Assembly (NCBI RefSeq): GCF_020536995.1
Contig: NC_068366.1
Coordinates: 16,397,522-16,461,521, forward strand
Length of the DNA: 64,000 nt
Direction: 5' to 3'
From: Dreissena polymorpha
Lineage: Eukaryota > Mollusca > Bivalvia > Myida > Dreissenidae
The notes beneath the pieces are model-generated. The model did no database searches. It was not told the DNA's origin and saw nothing but the letters and a program-made list of their open reading frames with translations. Position numbers and translations under genes: made by a program. Within the stretch, counting starts at the first letter, position 1. Each line of letters begins with the position of its first letter. This document shows, one piece after another, positions 37,216-48,119 of the stretch.

Positions 37216-37351
37216 CATTTTCTGATTCCATATCAGAGTCTCTTTTAGCCGAAGGCCGGTCAGGAGTCTGCAAATGATGACTGATGGTTACTGTCGACAG
37301 CTCAGCACTAGTCCATTGATTGCTGATCTATCCCTGGAGTTAAATCATTTT
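37216..37351 (-). pseudogene. Array exon copy 8 (136 bp, frame lost)
   Basis: Two bases shorter than the standard exon. The donor reads GTATTT and the acceptor TTTCAG is present. Encoded similarity to the 46-residue unit remains clear on both sides of the loss. Confidence 0.6.
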
Positions 37352-37583
37352 CTGAAAGATAACAGCTCACTTTTACCATCTGAAACATCTATTTGATCTT
37401 TCACAACAAGCAGATGTGTTCAACATAATCATCAATGGGCTTTTGCTACAGCATTCTTTACATGAATTTAAAATTAAACAGCTATTAGCCAGAAAACTGA
37501 TTCCATCAGATGATTAACTACAAGATAGCTTAATATGTAGCATGTTTGGTGTGCTACATAAACACACACACACACAAACATAC

Positions 37584-37721
37584 CATTGGCTGATTTCATG
37601 TCAGAGTCTCTTCGACCTGAAGGCCTGTCTGGAGGCTGAAAATGATGACATACAGTTTCTGTCAACAGCTCGGCACTACTGTCCATTGATGGCTGCTCAA
37701 TCGCTTGAGGCAAATCATTTT
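37584..37721 (-). CDS. Array exon copy 9 (138 bp, intact splice sites)
   Basis: Open in phase 1, encoding NDLPQAIEQPSMDSSAELLT, ETVCHHFQPPDRPS and RRDSDMKSAN. Shares the PQAIEQ variant with copies 11 and 12. Confidence 0.55.
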
Positions 37722-37845
37722 CTGAAAGATAATAGCTCGACTTTACAATCTGAAAGATCTATTTGATCTTTCACAACAAGCAGATGTTCAATATAAATAT
37801 CAATGGGCTGTTGCTGCAGCATTCTTCAAATGAATTTGATTAAAC

Positions 37846-39135
37846 CATACATGCCATACGTCCCGATCTCGGCGGGACAGTCCCGCTTTTGGGCCCTTTG
37901 TCCCGCCGTCCCGCCATGAGACGATTTGTCCCGACATTCGTAAAAAACGATGTAAGGTGTATAGGTTCCCAATAAAATTCGCTATTCAAGCTCTGTTTCG
38001 CTAACACTTAACACCGCTAATCCCTTTATTGCCCTCCAATTAACAATCCGATTCTACTTATCGTGTGTACCAGTGTTGTTTATGACACCTTATCAGCGAT
38101 TTATCGGCTAATTATTGATTTCATCAGGCATTCACACCATGGTGGTCTTCAAGATAGTGGTCGCTTATTGCTATCGATAGTTTTATTATAATGAAATAAA
38201 TGTTGAAAATGTGTTTATTTTGTATTTGTTTGAAACGGTTTACAAAACAATTGTTTTGTAAAATTAACGCTACGTCATAATAGAGTCTTTTACATTCAAT
38301 GTTTAGTTCCAATATAGCGGGATATTCCGAATGTGCAATATACCAAAATCGCAACAAACAGTCCAATAAGTGATACCCATCCTGTCTAGTGTAATTGTAA
38401 TAAAAACAACGAGGTGGTATGCATGACAGTTTGACCCTACTCCAATTAAGCTAAAAACAACGAGGTGCTATGCATGACAGTTTGACCCTACTCCAATTAA
38501 GCCGCGGAAATTGACAAGTAACAAACTGCGCATGGACACATGCTTAAAAAAACATCGCAACAAACAGTAAAAGAGTTACCCATCTTGTCTTGTGTTATTG
38601 TAATAAAAACAACGTGTTGTTATTCATGACAGTTTGACACTACCCCAATACAGCGCCTGACAATTCACAATTCAGTTTAATCTGTGTATATAGGAAGAAA
38701 ACAAAATACGGAAATGTGTACGGCCGCGCATTCCGTGTGTAACTGATGTAACTGTTCGGTAGATAGTGTACTGTAACCCGTACTTTCAGTCAACTGGATA
38801 GCCTCCCCTGCGTTAATGTTTGCCATTGAAATTAATATAATGAGTATTGTTGTCGTAATGTTCTAGATTTTGTACTCTTAAACAGATGAATATTATCTTC
38901 GTTGTTTGCTATTGTCTAATTTAATAAAACTGTTATTGTTATGTTTAAGATTTCATGCTTCATATCAGATGTTTTATGTCTTGAATAAAAGTATCAAGAG
39001 TTTTTGTTAGTACTATACTGACTATAGTAAACGTGGAATGATAGATCGTTTTAGGTGTCCTGCTTTTTGGTCAAATGTCCCGACAATTTTTTATGGAATG
39101 TCCCGCTTTGGACCTAAAAAATTATGGCATGTATG
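37846..39135. mobile_element. hAT-like non-autonomous DNA transposon (1.29 kb)
   Basis: The 13-bp terminal inverted repeat CATACATGCCATA is followed on the left by CGTCCCGATCTCGGCGGGAC and mirrored on the right by TCCCGCTTTGGACC. The element is bracketed by ATTAAAC (37839-37845 and 39136-39142), giving a 7-bp duplication, or 8 bp if the adjoining G is shared. Sister array units show the empty site (GAATTTAATTAAACTTAAAC). No transposase is visible. It sits exactly at the border of the two-unit duplication. Confidence 0.75.
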
Positions 39136-39260
39136 ATTAAACTTAAACAGCTATAAGCCGGAAAACTGATTCCATCAGGTGATTAACTTCAAGATTACTT
39201 AACATGTAGCACTTTTGGTGTGCTACATAAACACACACACACACACACACACAAACATAC

Positions 39261-39396
39261 CATTTTCTGATTCCATATCAGAGTCTCTTTTAGCCGAAAG
39301 CCGGTCAGGAGTCTGCAAATGATGACTGATGGTTTCTGTCGACAGCTCAGCACTAGTCCATTGATTGCTGATCTATCCCTGGAGGCAAATCATTTT
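39261..39396 (-). pseudogene. Array exon copy 10 (136 bp, frame lost)
   Basis: Carries the same 2-bp loss as copy 8. Both splice sites are present (donor GTATGT, acceptor TTTCAG). Confidence 0.6.
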
Positions 39397-39628
39397 CTGA
39401 AAGATAACAGCTCGATTTTACCATCTGAAACATCTATTTGATCTTTTACAACAAGCAGATGTGTTCAACATAATTATCAATGGGCTTTTGCTACAGCATT
39501 CTTTACATGAATTTAAAATTAAACAGCTATCAGCCAGAAAACTGATTCCATCAGATGAATAACTAAAAGATAGCTTAATATGTAGCATGTTTGGTGTGCT
39601 ACATAAACACACACACACACAAACATAC

Positions 39629-39766
39629 CATTGGCTGATTTCATGTCATAGTCTCTTTGACCTGAAGGCCTGTCTGGAGGCTGAAAATGATGACCGACAG
39701 TTTCTGTCAACAGCTTGGCACTACTGTCCATTGATGGCTGCTCAATCGCTTGAGGCAAATCATTTT
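39629..39766 (-). CDS. Array exon copy 11 (138 bp, intact splice sites)
   Basis: Open in phase 1, encoding NDLPQAIEQPSMDSSAKLLT, ETVGHHFQPPDRPS and QRDYDMKSAN. Sister of copy 9 by block duplication; both remained open. Confidence 0.55.
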
Positions 39767-39987
39767 CTGAAAGATAACAGCTCGACTTTACAATCTGAAA
39801 GATCTATTTGATCTTTCACAACAAGCAGATGTCAATGGGCTGTTGCTGCAGCCTTCTTTACATCAATTTAAACTTAAACAACTATAAGCCGGAAAACGGA
39901 TTCCATCAGGTGATTAACTAAAAGATTGCTTAATATGTAGCACATTTGGTGTGCTAAATTAACACACACACACACACACAAACATAC

Positions 39988-40125
39988 CATTGTCTGATGC
40001 CATATCAGAGTCTCTTTGAGCCAAAGGCCTGTCAAGAGGCTGCAAATGATGACTGACAGTTTCTGTCGACAGCTCAGCACTACTGTCCATTGATGGCTGC
40101 TCAATCGCTTGTGGCATATCATTTT
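39988..40125 (-). CDS. Array exon copy 12 (138 bp, intact splice sites), most upstream copy seen
   Basis: Open in phase 1, encoding NDMPQAIEQPSMDSSAELST, ETVSHHLQPLDRPL and AQRDSDMASDN. Upstream only a partial intron unit is visible (about 40190-40310), so the array ends here. The exon that would feed it in phase 1 was not identified. Confidence 0.55.
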
Positions 40126-40934
40126 CTGAAAGATAACAGCTTGACTTAACAATCTGAAACAACTATTTGATCTTAAACAACAAGCAGATATGTTCATATT
40201 TAAATATCTATGGGCTGTTGCTGCAGTTTTCTTTAAATGAATTTGATTTAAATTAAACAGCTATAAGCCAGAAAACTGATTTCATCAGGTGATTTACTAC
40301 AACACAGCTCAATAAATGTATGTACCATATCTACATACTGGTATATACATTCAAACTACCAAAACTGCAACTATTTCTAAAGAAGTCAGTATTTTTGTAA
40401 TTTTTTCTTCCAATAAAGGTTTATAACCATGCACAGCATGGTCATTTATAAAACAAGCTGTTGATAACTTACACATTGTGATGTGGAATAAAAAATGTCA
40501 ACATGCATGGGAGGTTAGTATTGTATTGGTTCATTGGAAGGTATGGCATAGCCATCAAGTCCCAAAGCCCCATAGCGGTCAACCTTAAGGGAAACTCTAC
40601 AAGTCAAAAATTTAAAAATATTAAAATTAAACAATCCCTCAAACAATGGAAAAGCAAAGTTGCTTGTCAACACATAAGAATTAGTGATGTTTTTGGCCTG
40701 CTTCAGTTGCATGCACGTTCACTTTATTATAAAATTGACTTATCAATGAAAACACTAAACTCCGGGTCGCTGGGAGTTGCAACTGGTTGTTTGAATATTC
40801 CATGTCAAGTCTCCTCCCCGAAATCTGGGCGCTACTTTATTCTGTAATATTAGCAACATGATCTATTTTCTGGCATAAATAAACACAAACAGATCATATA
40901 TATATTACAAACGCACAAATTAAAACAACTTACG

Positions 40935-41271
40935 CAGGGCCCTTTCTACACATTGGGGGATTGGGGCCGGGCCCTTAAAGGGGGGAATTTTGCGTCGTTT
41001 TGGGCGAAAAGGGGACTTTTAGAAGATCTTATCACCAACCATTCAACACTTAAAATTGCTATATTTTAATGTAATTTACATAAATATACATGTTATCAAA
41101 GGTTCATAGCACAATACCAGCTGGCAACATAGGTATAAAAGTAAAAAAAATAAAATAATTTTTTTTTTTTGGAGGGGGAATTTTTAGTTGAAATAGGGGA
41201 AAAAAGTATACTATTTTAAGGGGGGAATGGGGCCAAATTTCGGCCCCAAAAACGGCCAAACGAGGGCCTTG
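40935..41271. mobile_element. Small hAT-like inverted-repeat element (337 bp)
   Basis: The left end is CAGGGCCCTTTCTACACATT and the right end, read inward, CAAGGCCCTCGTTTGGCCG. It is bracketed by TTACG (40930-40934 and 41272-41276). The inside has runs of GGGGGAATTTT in both sub-terminal regions. No coding sequence. The short duplication makes the class uncertain. Confidence 0.5.
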
Positions 41272-41837
41272 TTACGTGATGTGGTGTGTTCGAATAATAA
41301 TTATATTAATCTCTAATGTTTAAAACATGTCAACAGTTTATCAAAATGTTTACGTTTTTGAAATTGAAAAAGCCGAGTACTCCGAAAATTCTGAATTCAA
41401 AAATACGCTATTGATTATCACCGGAATCCTCTGCTAGACAGATCTTGTGTCTAACCAACCAATTGTAATACACTGACTTTCTACGGAACCTCCGTAAGAT
41501 AGATAATGGTCAATTCAAAACTTGGACTTTCGGTTTAACAACGGTTTTTATAAAAAAAATCTTTTTAGCATTTATCAACAAACAACACGCAAATTTATAT
41601 AGATGGTAACAGGTATTGTGTTTGTTACGCTGTTTTAGGTTGATTGAATTCGAATTAATAGACAAACTTGAGACTTATTATTTTGACATTGAATTTGGTC
41701 TAATCAAGAACAGCTCAGAGCATTCAAAAAGAACTAACTAGATGTAGTGAATATTTTAGTGTTTCTTGTAGCAACTATGCAAGGTTGATCTTCCTTTTTC
41801 CAGATAAATTCTCTAATTACAACAGTCTGTCCACTTG

Positions 41838-42143
41838 TTAGTCGTGAAAATTTAGTTGCATCGTAACAGATGCATCTACCCTGTACAGCTTGGCATATTT
41901 AGAGGCATCTATCTCATTTTCGATGGGAAACTCTGCAGGAGGCTGGCAACTAAAAAAATCGTTTACTTTTGGCAGCTGAGACCTGAACACAATCAAATTG
42001 TCTGCGTAATTCAATTTGCAACAGTTATGATTGCAGCAAATACATATGAAAACTGACCAATGGAAAGCGAAACTTTTTGAAGAATCTGGTGCGTAGACCT
42101 GTACTGTAGAAGAAACACGGTTGGTTTCGAACAAACACGACAT
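41838..42143 (-). CDS. Candidate coding exon upstream of the array, unknown protein
   Basis: A 101-codon frame starts MSCLFETNRVSSTVQVYAPD and ends DASVTMQLNFHD. It contains a Cys-rich middle (ICICCNHNCC) and a protein-like second half (QLPKVNDFFSCQPPAEFPIE). Just upstream on the same strand lies a GC-richer stretch that could be a promoter or 5' end. It could be the first exon of the exon-array gene, but its donor phase does not obviously fit phase 1. Alternatively it is an unrelated or chance frame. Confidence 0.28.
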   Translation of the reverse strand: MSCLFETNRVSSTVQVYAPDSSKSFAFHWSVFICICCNHNCCKLNYADNLIVFRSQLPKVNDFFSCQPPAEFPIENEIDASKYAKLYRVDASVTMQLNFHD

Positions 42144-42149
42144 GTCAGC

Positions 42150-42905
42150 TCCTTTGCGCTTGGAAGTAGATTCAATGACAGAATCTACTTTTCAGAAGGA
42201 ATATCTCTTTTTCTTCGACAAAGCCCAACTCCACATTTCATTTGGCGGCCATTCTGGAAATGGCTATAAATCACTTTGTTTGTGGGTTACAAAACACACT
42301 TAAAGCATCGGATTCGCTGTTATTTTGATCATTTTCTTAATAATGTAATATAAAGACTCATACAATTAAAAATTATGCACAAAACATGTGCTAACAGACA
42401 TTGTCTAACTTCCAGAATCTGTACCGCCTAAATATTTGGCAGTGAGGGTGGGAGTATTGTTATTGCAGAATTTGCGCAATTTTACCAATTGTAAACATTC
42501 ATATTGTCGTACAGTATATACATATATCTAATTCCTCTGGGAAATACCCATTTCTGCCAAATCATACAAATGTTAAGATTCATACAAATATAAAGACTCA
42601 CACAAAGATAGAGACTCATACAATTTAAAATTATACATATAACACGACATATTAATAGTATATCAAAAAGTAAATGGAGGAAAACAAAAGTCCATAAATA
42701 AATAATCATTTAATAATGTATGTATACCTGTTATTTACCTAAGTTATTTAGTCATTTTTCTGGGCAGGAAAAGTAATAATGCGCCTCCTGTCAATAATAC
42801 ATGGATTAATTATCTTTCCTTTATGTTCCTCACATTGGGGACCGGCTATCGTCCCTCCCAGGTTGGAGTTGTTGAGGCTATCTCCAAATTAACGATTTAC
42901 TTCCC
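42150..42905. other. No feature seen
   Basis: AT-rich DNA with short repeats such as AGACTCATACAA and CATACAAATAT. The open frames are not convincing. Confidence 0.3.
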
Positions 42906-42908
42906 CAG

Positions 42909-43079
42909 TTTGCCGGGCCTTTGTTCCCCGGGTGTCTGTTGTTGCAGCCGGACCCCGTGGTTCCAAGCAATTCCCCTGTTGTGTCTTGTCAGGCCACAAA
43001 TAACCCCTTAGCCACTAATAACCCTCCGGCCATAAGTATCCCTCCTGTCCCGGCAGTGTTGACTATCACAAATAAATAG
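42909..43079 (+). CDS. Weak candidate Pro/Asn-rich exon
   Basis: After an acceptor-like TTTACTTCCCCAG a frame of 56 codons and a stop encodes FAGPLFPGCLLLQPDPVVPS and NNPLATNNPPAISIPPVPAV. The Pro/Asn bias may be genuine low complexity or a repeat-derived frame. No partner exon or family recognised. Confidence 0.2.
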   Translation, partial: FAGPLFPGCLLLQPDPVVPSNSPVVSCQATNNPLATNNPPAISIPPVPAVLTITNK

Positions 43080-43554
43080 AAATTCTTCCGTTGCCTACGA
43101 CACCGGCCACTTGAACGTATCCCTTTTTGTTATAGGTGATGTGCTTTGTAAACAGCAGACTGTGCAGATTTACACACTGGTCACAAAACAACCCTCACTG
43201 TAGAACTCTGCCTCTGTTAAAGTGTCATTGCTGAGAATAATGTAATGTAAAAATAATGTAAACAATAATGTAATTCTGTATGCCAAAACATGTTAGTGAC
43301 CCCAGTTAAAATAAAAATAATAAATAAAACTATTATATATTAAGTATTCATCATTAACTATTTAGATAATAAAGGTTAGGTTATTATATAATACATAGGA
43401 CTCTTCCTCTAGTTTCAGAAGGACTACAGCCTTTGGTTTTTCCTTTTCGGGAGAAGTTGTTGACATAGAGTTCGCCCTCTAGTTTCAGAACGAAACAGCT
43501 TCTTTGTTTATATTTATTACAGATGATATGGCTTTATTCCACGGAGACTGACAT

Positions 43555-43645
43555 CTTCCTGTTTCGAAGGTTGACGTTCAGAGCACAAAAACAGTCTCTG
43601 TCTCCAAACCCTGCTATTTAACCGACTGAGCTATTTCCGCGCCTT
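43555..43645 (-). repeat. tRNA-derived sequence, probably a SINE head
   Basis: On the minus strand GGCGCGGAAATAGCTCAGTC is followed by GGTTA (A-box TAGCTCAGTCGG), and about 55 bp later by a B-box-like ACCTTCGAAAC. The spacing is tRNA-like, but the T arm is weak and the acceptor ends do not pair, so a working tRNA is unlikely. Confidence 0.45.
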
Positions 43646-43649
43646 GAGT

Positions 43650-45690
43650 TTGAGCGGTATTCCAAACTGAATCAATGGTCGGACGAAGAGAACGCAGAAC
43701 AGCCTCTGTTCTTCCTTGTGTAGGACCTCCACTAACCTTCTGCCATCTGAGCAAAAAACTACAAACTGCAGCTTTTTTCCAGCAAAAGAAATGGGCTTTT
43801 CCTTCAGTGCAACGGGCGCATTAATGAGCTAGCTAAGCTCTTGCTGCAAAATCATTATTACTCGTGTGACATTAATTTTCGTGGATTGTGTGGATAACCG
43901 ATTTAAGAACAATTAATTATTTCTAATGTTTCCTTTTTCAAGTTGTATAACCAACGAAATCCAGACACTCGCCCCAACTGGAGTTCCTCTCCGGTGTTGG
44001 AATTGTGCCGAAGCTACATGGAGGCTCCTGCTCAATGTATTCCTCCTCAAAGTATCTAACTGTATCTTAAAGACCTTTGTTAATTTGTTAAATTGTGATT
44101 CAATGTGCACATCGACAAATGTCTCACATTGCTTGCGCAGTTAATTTGTTAAATTTGAGTGTGGAGAGCCGGTTATGGGCCTTTCCCTTGTGTTATACAA
44201 ACATGGTTCACATAAGTTCGTCTTTGATTCGTGATTCGATCTGACTTCATTATTGATAAACATCGACTTCTTTTCTGTAGGATTTTCACGATTAGCTTTC
44301 CGTGAGGTTCGTCTACAACTACAGCAATCACTAGCAACGACATTAAATATAATACTCACATAAACAACCTCGAGCTAGCAGAGTCTTGGATGTCGCCAAC
44401 ATGGTGAGGTCGAGACTGCCAGGGCAGGTATTCACCATCACATCAACCCTTTGTTGTAGGTTGCAAATGTCAGCTTTTTTACCACCAAGACTGCGATACT
44501 GCCAAGTTCACTTTCCCTTCTGTGGTATCGCTGTTTGCAGACATTTATAAATGCGTATTCTTTCGCTCTAAATTCATCACTGCTGTTTTTCAAGGCCATT
44601 TCCAAACTTTGTCTTCATAAACGCTTCTAGAACTTCATCTTCCCGTTTTTTTCGTCCTGGCTGTTCAGGCTTTTCTCTGTTCCCTGGCCCCGAAAAACGA
44701 GTAAACTATTTTCAATTGTAATATTACTCGAATTTCCTGGCCGGCGAATTAATTGTTTACCCGGTAAGCAATTTTTACGGCTTACGCGACATTGAATAAT
44801 AAGTGCAAAACAAACAAAACAAAATACGTCAATCAATAGTGTCTCTTGACATTTTCGTGCGTCAATCAATCAATTTAATTCAGTGCAACAATTACATATT
44901 GTTTGTCCATTAATAAGCAATAAATAAATATAATAATAATAATCCATTGAGTTATGTCTGTTTCAAGAGCTGAACAATTTGGGTCACAAACCACTTTATC
45001 TTGTTCATTGAACTATATGACGTTAAACCCCAATTTCTTGGCACATTGTTTACATTTTTATCAGCGACGCAGACATTGTAAACATTCAGGTCATCAGGTC
45101 ATCTGGTGCACTTAAATCCGCACCACTGATCACGCGACCTCGAATGCAGACAATGTAAATTCACGTCTAGACGGCTTGTAGCGCATCAGACGTCTAGCAT
45201 AGGCTACATAGCCTACTATTGGAAGACAATTAAAAATATTTGTGATCATCTTTACTACTCTGATGTTTCTTTACTGGAAAACTCTATCCTATTCGCGGTG
45301 TTGATAATGTACATGTATTACGGTGTACGCGGAGTATAAAAGTAATAGTTCTCTTAAACATTTTGAGTAAATTAATTTAATTGTTTTGAATAGGTATATG
45401 TCCTATTGTCTTATTGTTCACTCGGGTTTTTATCGCAATATTGTCGGAATTACGAAATTGAAATTAATCTGAGTAGTGCTCTGCGAAAAGGGGTTTTAAT
45501 GCATGAGCGTAAGGCGTCGTCCCAGATTAGCTGGTGCCGTCCGCATTAAACTTCATGTAATTTCCATTATATGACAGCGCTTTAAAGTGCTTTGCACATT
45601 CACGGATGTGTTTATTTCCCGTGAAGTGGGTTTTTTTTCCATTAAAAGGCCAAGGGAAGATTCATGCTGTGGCAGATGAGTTGTTTTTTT
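43650..45690. other. No supported gene; some protein-like frames
   Basis: Minus-strand segments near 44575-44705 (PGRKKREDEVLEAFMKTKFG) and 44141-44330 read somewhat like protein but lack clear splice borders or family. I would not annotate them as genes. Confidence 0.3.
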
Positions 45691-46905
45691 CCTTGTGGTA
45701 GGTTGTGATGGTGCCTGACGAACACTATCAGCCCGCACCGCCGGATGTGGTTTCCCGTGAAAGTGTTCTCGCACATTCACCGATGTTTTTTTGTATGTTC
45801 TTATTAAGTCTGGTTTTTTCCTTGTGGTAGGGTGTTATAGTGCATGACGATCACTATCAACCCTGTCAAAAGGGTTTAAAGTATAAGAATAAAAATAATC
45901 TTATTTTTGTCCAAGTGAAATACCTATAATTACTTTACATGTATACAGATTAAGTACATTTTGCAGAATAATCACTTCATTGACATCTGGAGGGAAAGAC
46001 AACTAAAATTAAACAAAAAACTATTTCACCGAGAAGTGGATCCGTGATTCTCGTGAATGTTCGAGTGCAGAAAAACAGCTCTTCCTTCTCTTGGAAATGT
46101 TTTCCTGGAAGTCTTAGTGCCAATGTGCTATGCCATGAATTTCATGTCGAAGCACATCTGCCCCGATTTGTTCCGGTACAGCTCTTCTTTCTTTTTGAGA
46201 TGTTCTCGTACATTCACGGATGTTTCCTTGTGGTCGTATGTGACAGTGCCTAGCGGCCACTGTTAAACCGCACCACCGGATGTAGTAACTATTGTTGTGG
46301 TCCGCGAAAATTCGGGAAATTTGTACACAAATACTTTGGTTTTCCCTGCAATATACTAGTCTTGGCAATTCCGTCATCTTTTATCCTTCCATGTTAAGAT
46401 TCGTGAATCGATCTTACTTTAATCACTTCGTCATTTCTGTATCATGTCATTTACTTCAGTAACTTCTATAAATGAACTTCTTTTTTACCAACAATATGCT
46501 AAAGCAATGTCCTAGAAGTTTGTCGCATGAGTTTGTTTTTTATAGGTGACAGTGCTTGACGACCACTGTCACACTCCACACTGTTTTTTTAAAAAGGGCC
46601 GGAAGTGGTATTTCCCGGAGTTTTTCTTTAACACAATATTTGCTTGTCTTTTTAAATTTTTATGTGACCGTGCTTGACGGCAACTGTCTGGTAGCTTCAC
46701 TTTGATTTTTTGAATGACCGGAGATGTTACCCGGTGCATGTACACTTTTATTTTGTTTTTATTTTTGTAAAGTACATTATTTCTCAGTGTGATCTCCACA
46801 TTCTAATACATAAGTGACTGTACTTGTTGGACGGAAGCCAACAAGAATGTTTTTTCTTGATTAAGTAATTGTCGGACGATAGCCGACAAGAATGTTTTTT
46901 TATAA
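45690..46905. repeat. Ladder of related short hairpins with a TGACGACC-like loop
   Basis: At least seven short inverted repeats occur at irregular spacing. Examples are TATAGTG/CACTATC near 45837, GACAGTG/CACTGTT near 46238, GACAGTG/CACTGTC near 46550, GTTGG/CCAAC near 46828 and GTCGG/CCGAC near 46871. Several share a loop of the form CNTGACGACC. Nearby blocks (CACATTCACGGATGT, TTCCTTGTGGTAG, ACCGCACCACCGGATGT) also recur. The region up to 47340 may be a set of degraded terminal repeats of one element family, but no boundaries are firm. Confidence 0.5.
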
Positions 46906-47424
46906 ACTAATGTGATGGAATTTTAAATATGCAAGAAACATATTGGTCACTAACCGCTAGAATGCAGCGGCCTGTATGTACCCCGTTGGGCAAAGGCACT
47001 CCTGTGCCTGCGGGAAGGCGGAAATCATGGTCCCATTTGAGTCTCTGTCTCTTCTGCCTTGGGTGCGACCGTACGATTACCATGGGGGCGGCGGCCAAAG
47101 AGGAGAAAAGTGGGAGGAGTGTAGTGCCGGGCACGAGTCGTCTATGTGCAAAGGAACCAACTTCTATTGGACTACGCTTGGATGTTAGTGGATGTTGGCC
47201 GAGCTCCTCGAGAAGCGGGTCCGTGATTCTCTTGTATGTGAGAGTGCAGCCAGACGACCCTTCCTAGACGAGACGTTGATGCGAGCGGACGTGTGGAACT
47301 GCTGTGATCATTAAAGAAGCCGGGAAACGTATAGTTGTTGTAAGTCACCCTTTATTATATATTTCTGTGTAGACTACCAGTAATGTCCCCGAACCGAAAG
47401 CTAACCGGATTAAAAACACAACAG

Positions 47425-48003
47425 TATGACGTTCATTCGCCTAACTTTAGTAATATTTTATTTCCATAAATATGGCATTGATACAAATTTATACATGTGT
47501 ATGCAGTAGTAGTAGTAATAGTAGTAGTAGTACTTAGTAGTGCTCAATGCTCGATTGGTCATTGTCGGCTCGGGTACGACTTGCATGTACCCCGGGTACT
47601 CATAAGTATACTTACATGTACCCCGGGTACGGTAAATAAAATATAACGTACCCGGGAAATTTACCGCTATATTGTCGTTGTCGGCTTTTTTTGTAAATCA
47701 ATTTATTCACATTTTTTGTCAATTTCCTGTAAAATGACATCTATATTATCGAAACTCATGCTCAAAAAGAACGTCGATGCCGTTTTTTGGATCATTTTCA
47801 CGCCGTTTAGAAAAAGAACGTATGACGTTCATTCGCCTTACTTTAATAATATTTTATTTCCATAAATACGGCATTGATACAAATTTATACATGTGTATGC
47901 AGAAGTAGTAGCACTTAGTAGTGCTCAATGCTCGATTGGTCATTGTCGGCTCGGGTACTACTTACATGTACCCCGGGTACTTATAAGTATACTAACATGT
48001 ACC
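47425..48003 (+). repeat. Direct repeat, 396-bp offset, with copies of the 6129-type inverted-repeat end
   Basis: The segment starting TATGACGTTCATTCGCC at 47425 recurs at 47821 with few changes over about 185 bp, including TTGATACAAATTTATACATG and a TAG-repeat of variable length. Both copies run into GCTCGATTGGTCATTGTCGG and TACATGTACCCCGGGTAC, the end of the element family nested at 6129-6602. Confidence 0.7.
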
Positions 48004-48119
48004 TGGACTGTAGCCATTCTATTTTGATTGATACATTATATTATTTGTGTAGGACATTTTATATTCCTGCAGATACCTTTATCGATATATTAAAACTTTA
48101 AACATCGATTGATTCGATA

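Larger units (their letters stand above)
37137..37800. repeat. Two-unit duplication block, left copy
   Basis: Contains exon copies 8 and 9 and is nearly identical to about 39150-39835, which contains copies 10 and 11. Even the 2-bp loss in copy 8 is shared with copy 10, which dates it before the duplication. Confidence 0.85.
39150..39835. repeat. Two-unit duplication block, right copy
   Basis: Partner of 37137-37800. It starts just beyond the hAT-like element and holds exon copies 10 and 11. Confidence 0.85.
31030..40125 (-). repeat. Tandem array of a symmetric 138-bp exon with its intron (12 copies)
   Basis: Twelve exon copies lie at 31030, 32726, 33102, 33474, 33846, 36037, 36873, 37216, 37584, 39261, 39629 and 39988 (lower ends), with a basic unit of 360-376 bp where uninterrupted. 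Each unit contains the exon, a donor GTATGT followed by a (TG)n tract, a hairpin with 10-bp stem, and conserved intron sequence including CTGCAGCAACAGCCCATTGA. Eight copies are exactly 138 bp, open throughout in phase 1 (G plus AA gives Glu at each exon junction), and six of those also keep the acceptor AG. Splicing any number together keeps the frame. The encoded unit resembles NDLPPAIEQPSMDSSAELST followed by ETVSHHLQP and AQKDSDMESDN. Confidence 0.8.

Noticed and set aside
31030-40125. CRISPR-like or simple satellite reading of the 12-copy array
   Set aside because: Units are far too long for CRISPR, and the conserved piece is an exon with splice sites and fixed phase, not a short palindromic repeat with unique spacers.
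40503-40847. 114-codon plus-strand frame
   Set aside because: No splice context, family or repeat evidence; composition is compatible with chance.
44575-44870. Basic, protein-like minus-strand segment (PGRKKREDEVLEAFMKTKFG)
   Set aside because: The frame is short, its borders are unclear and no partner exon or family could be named.
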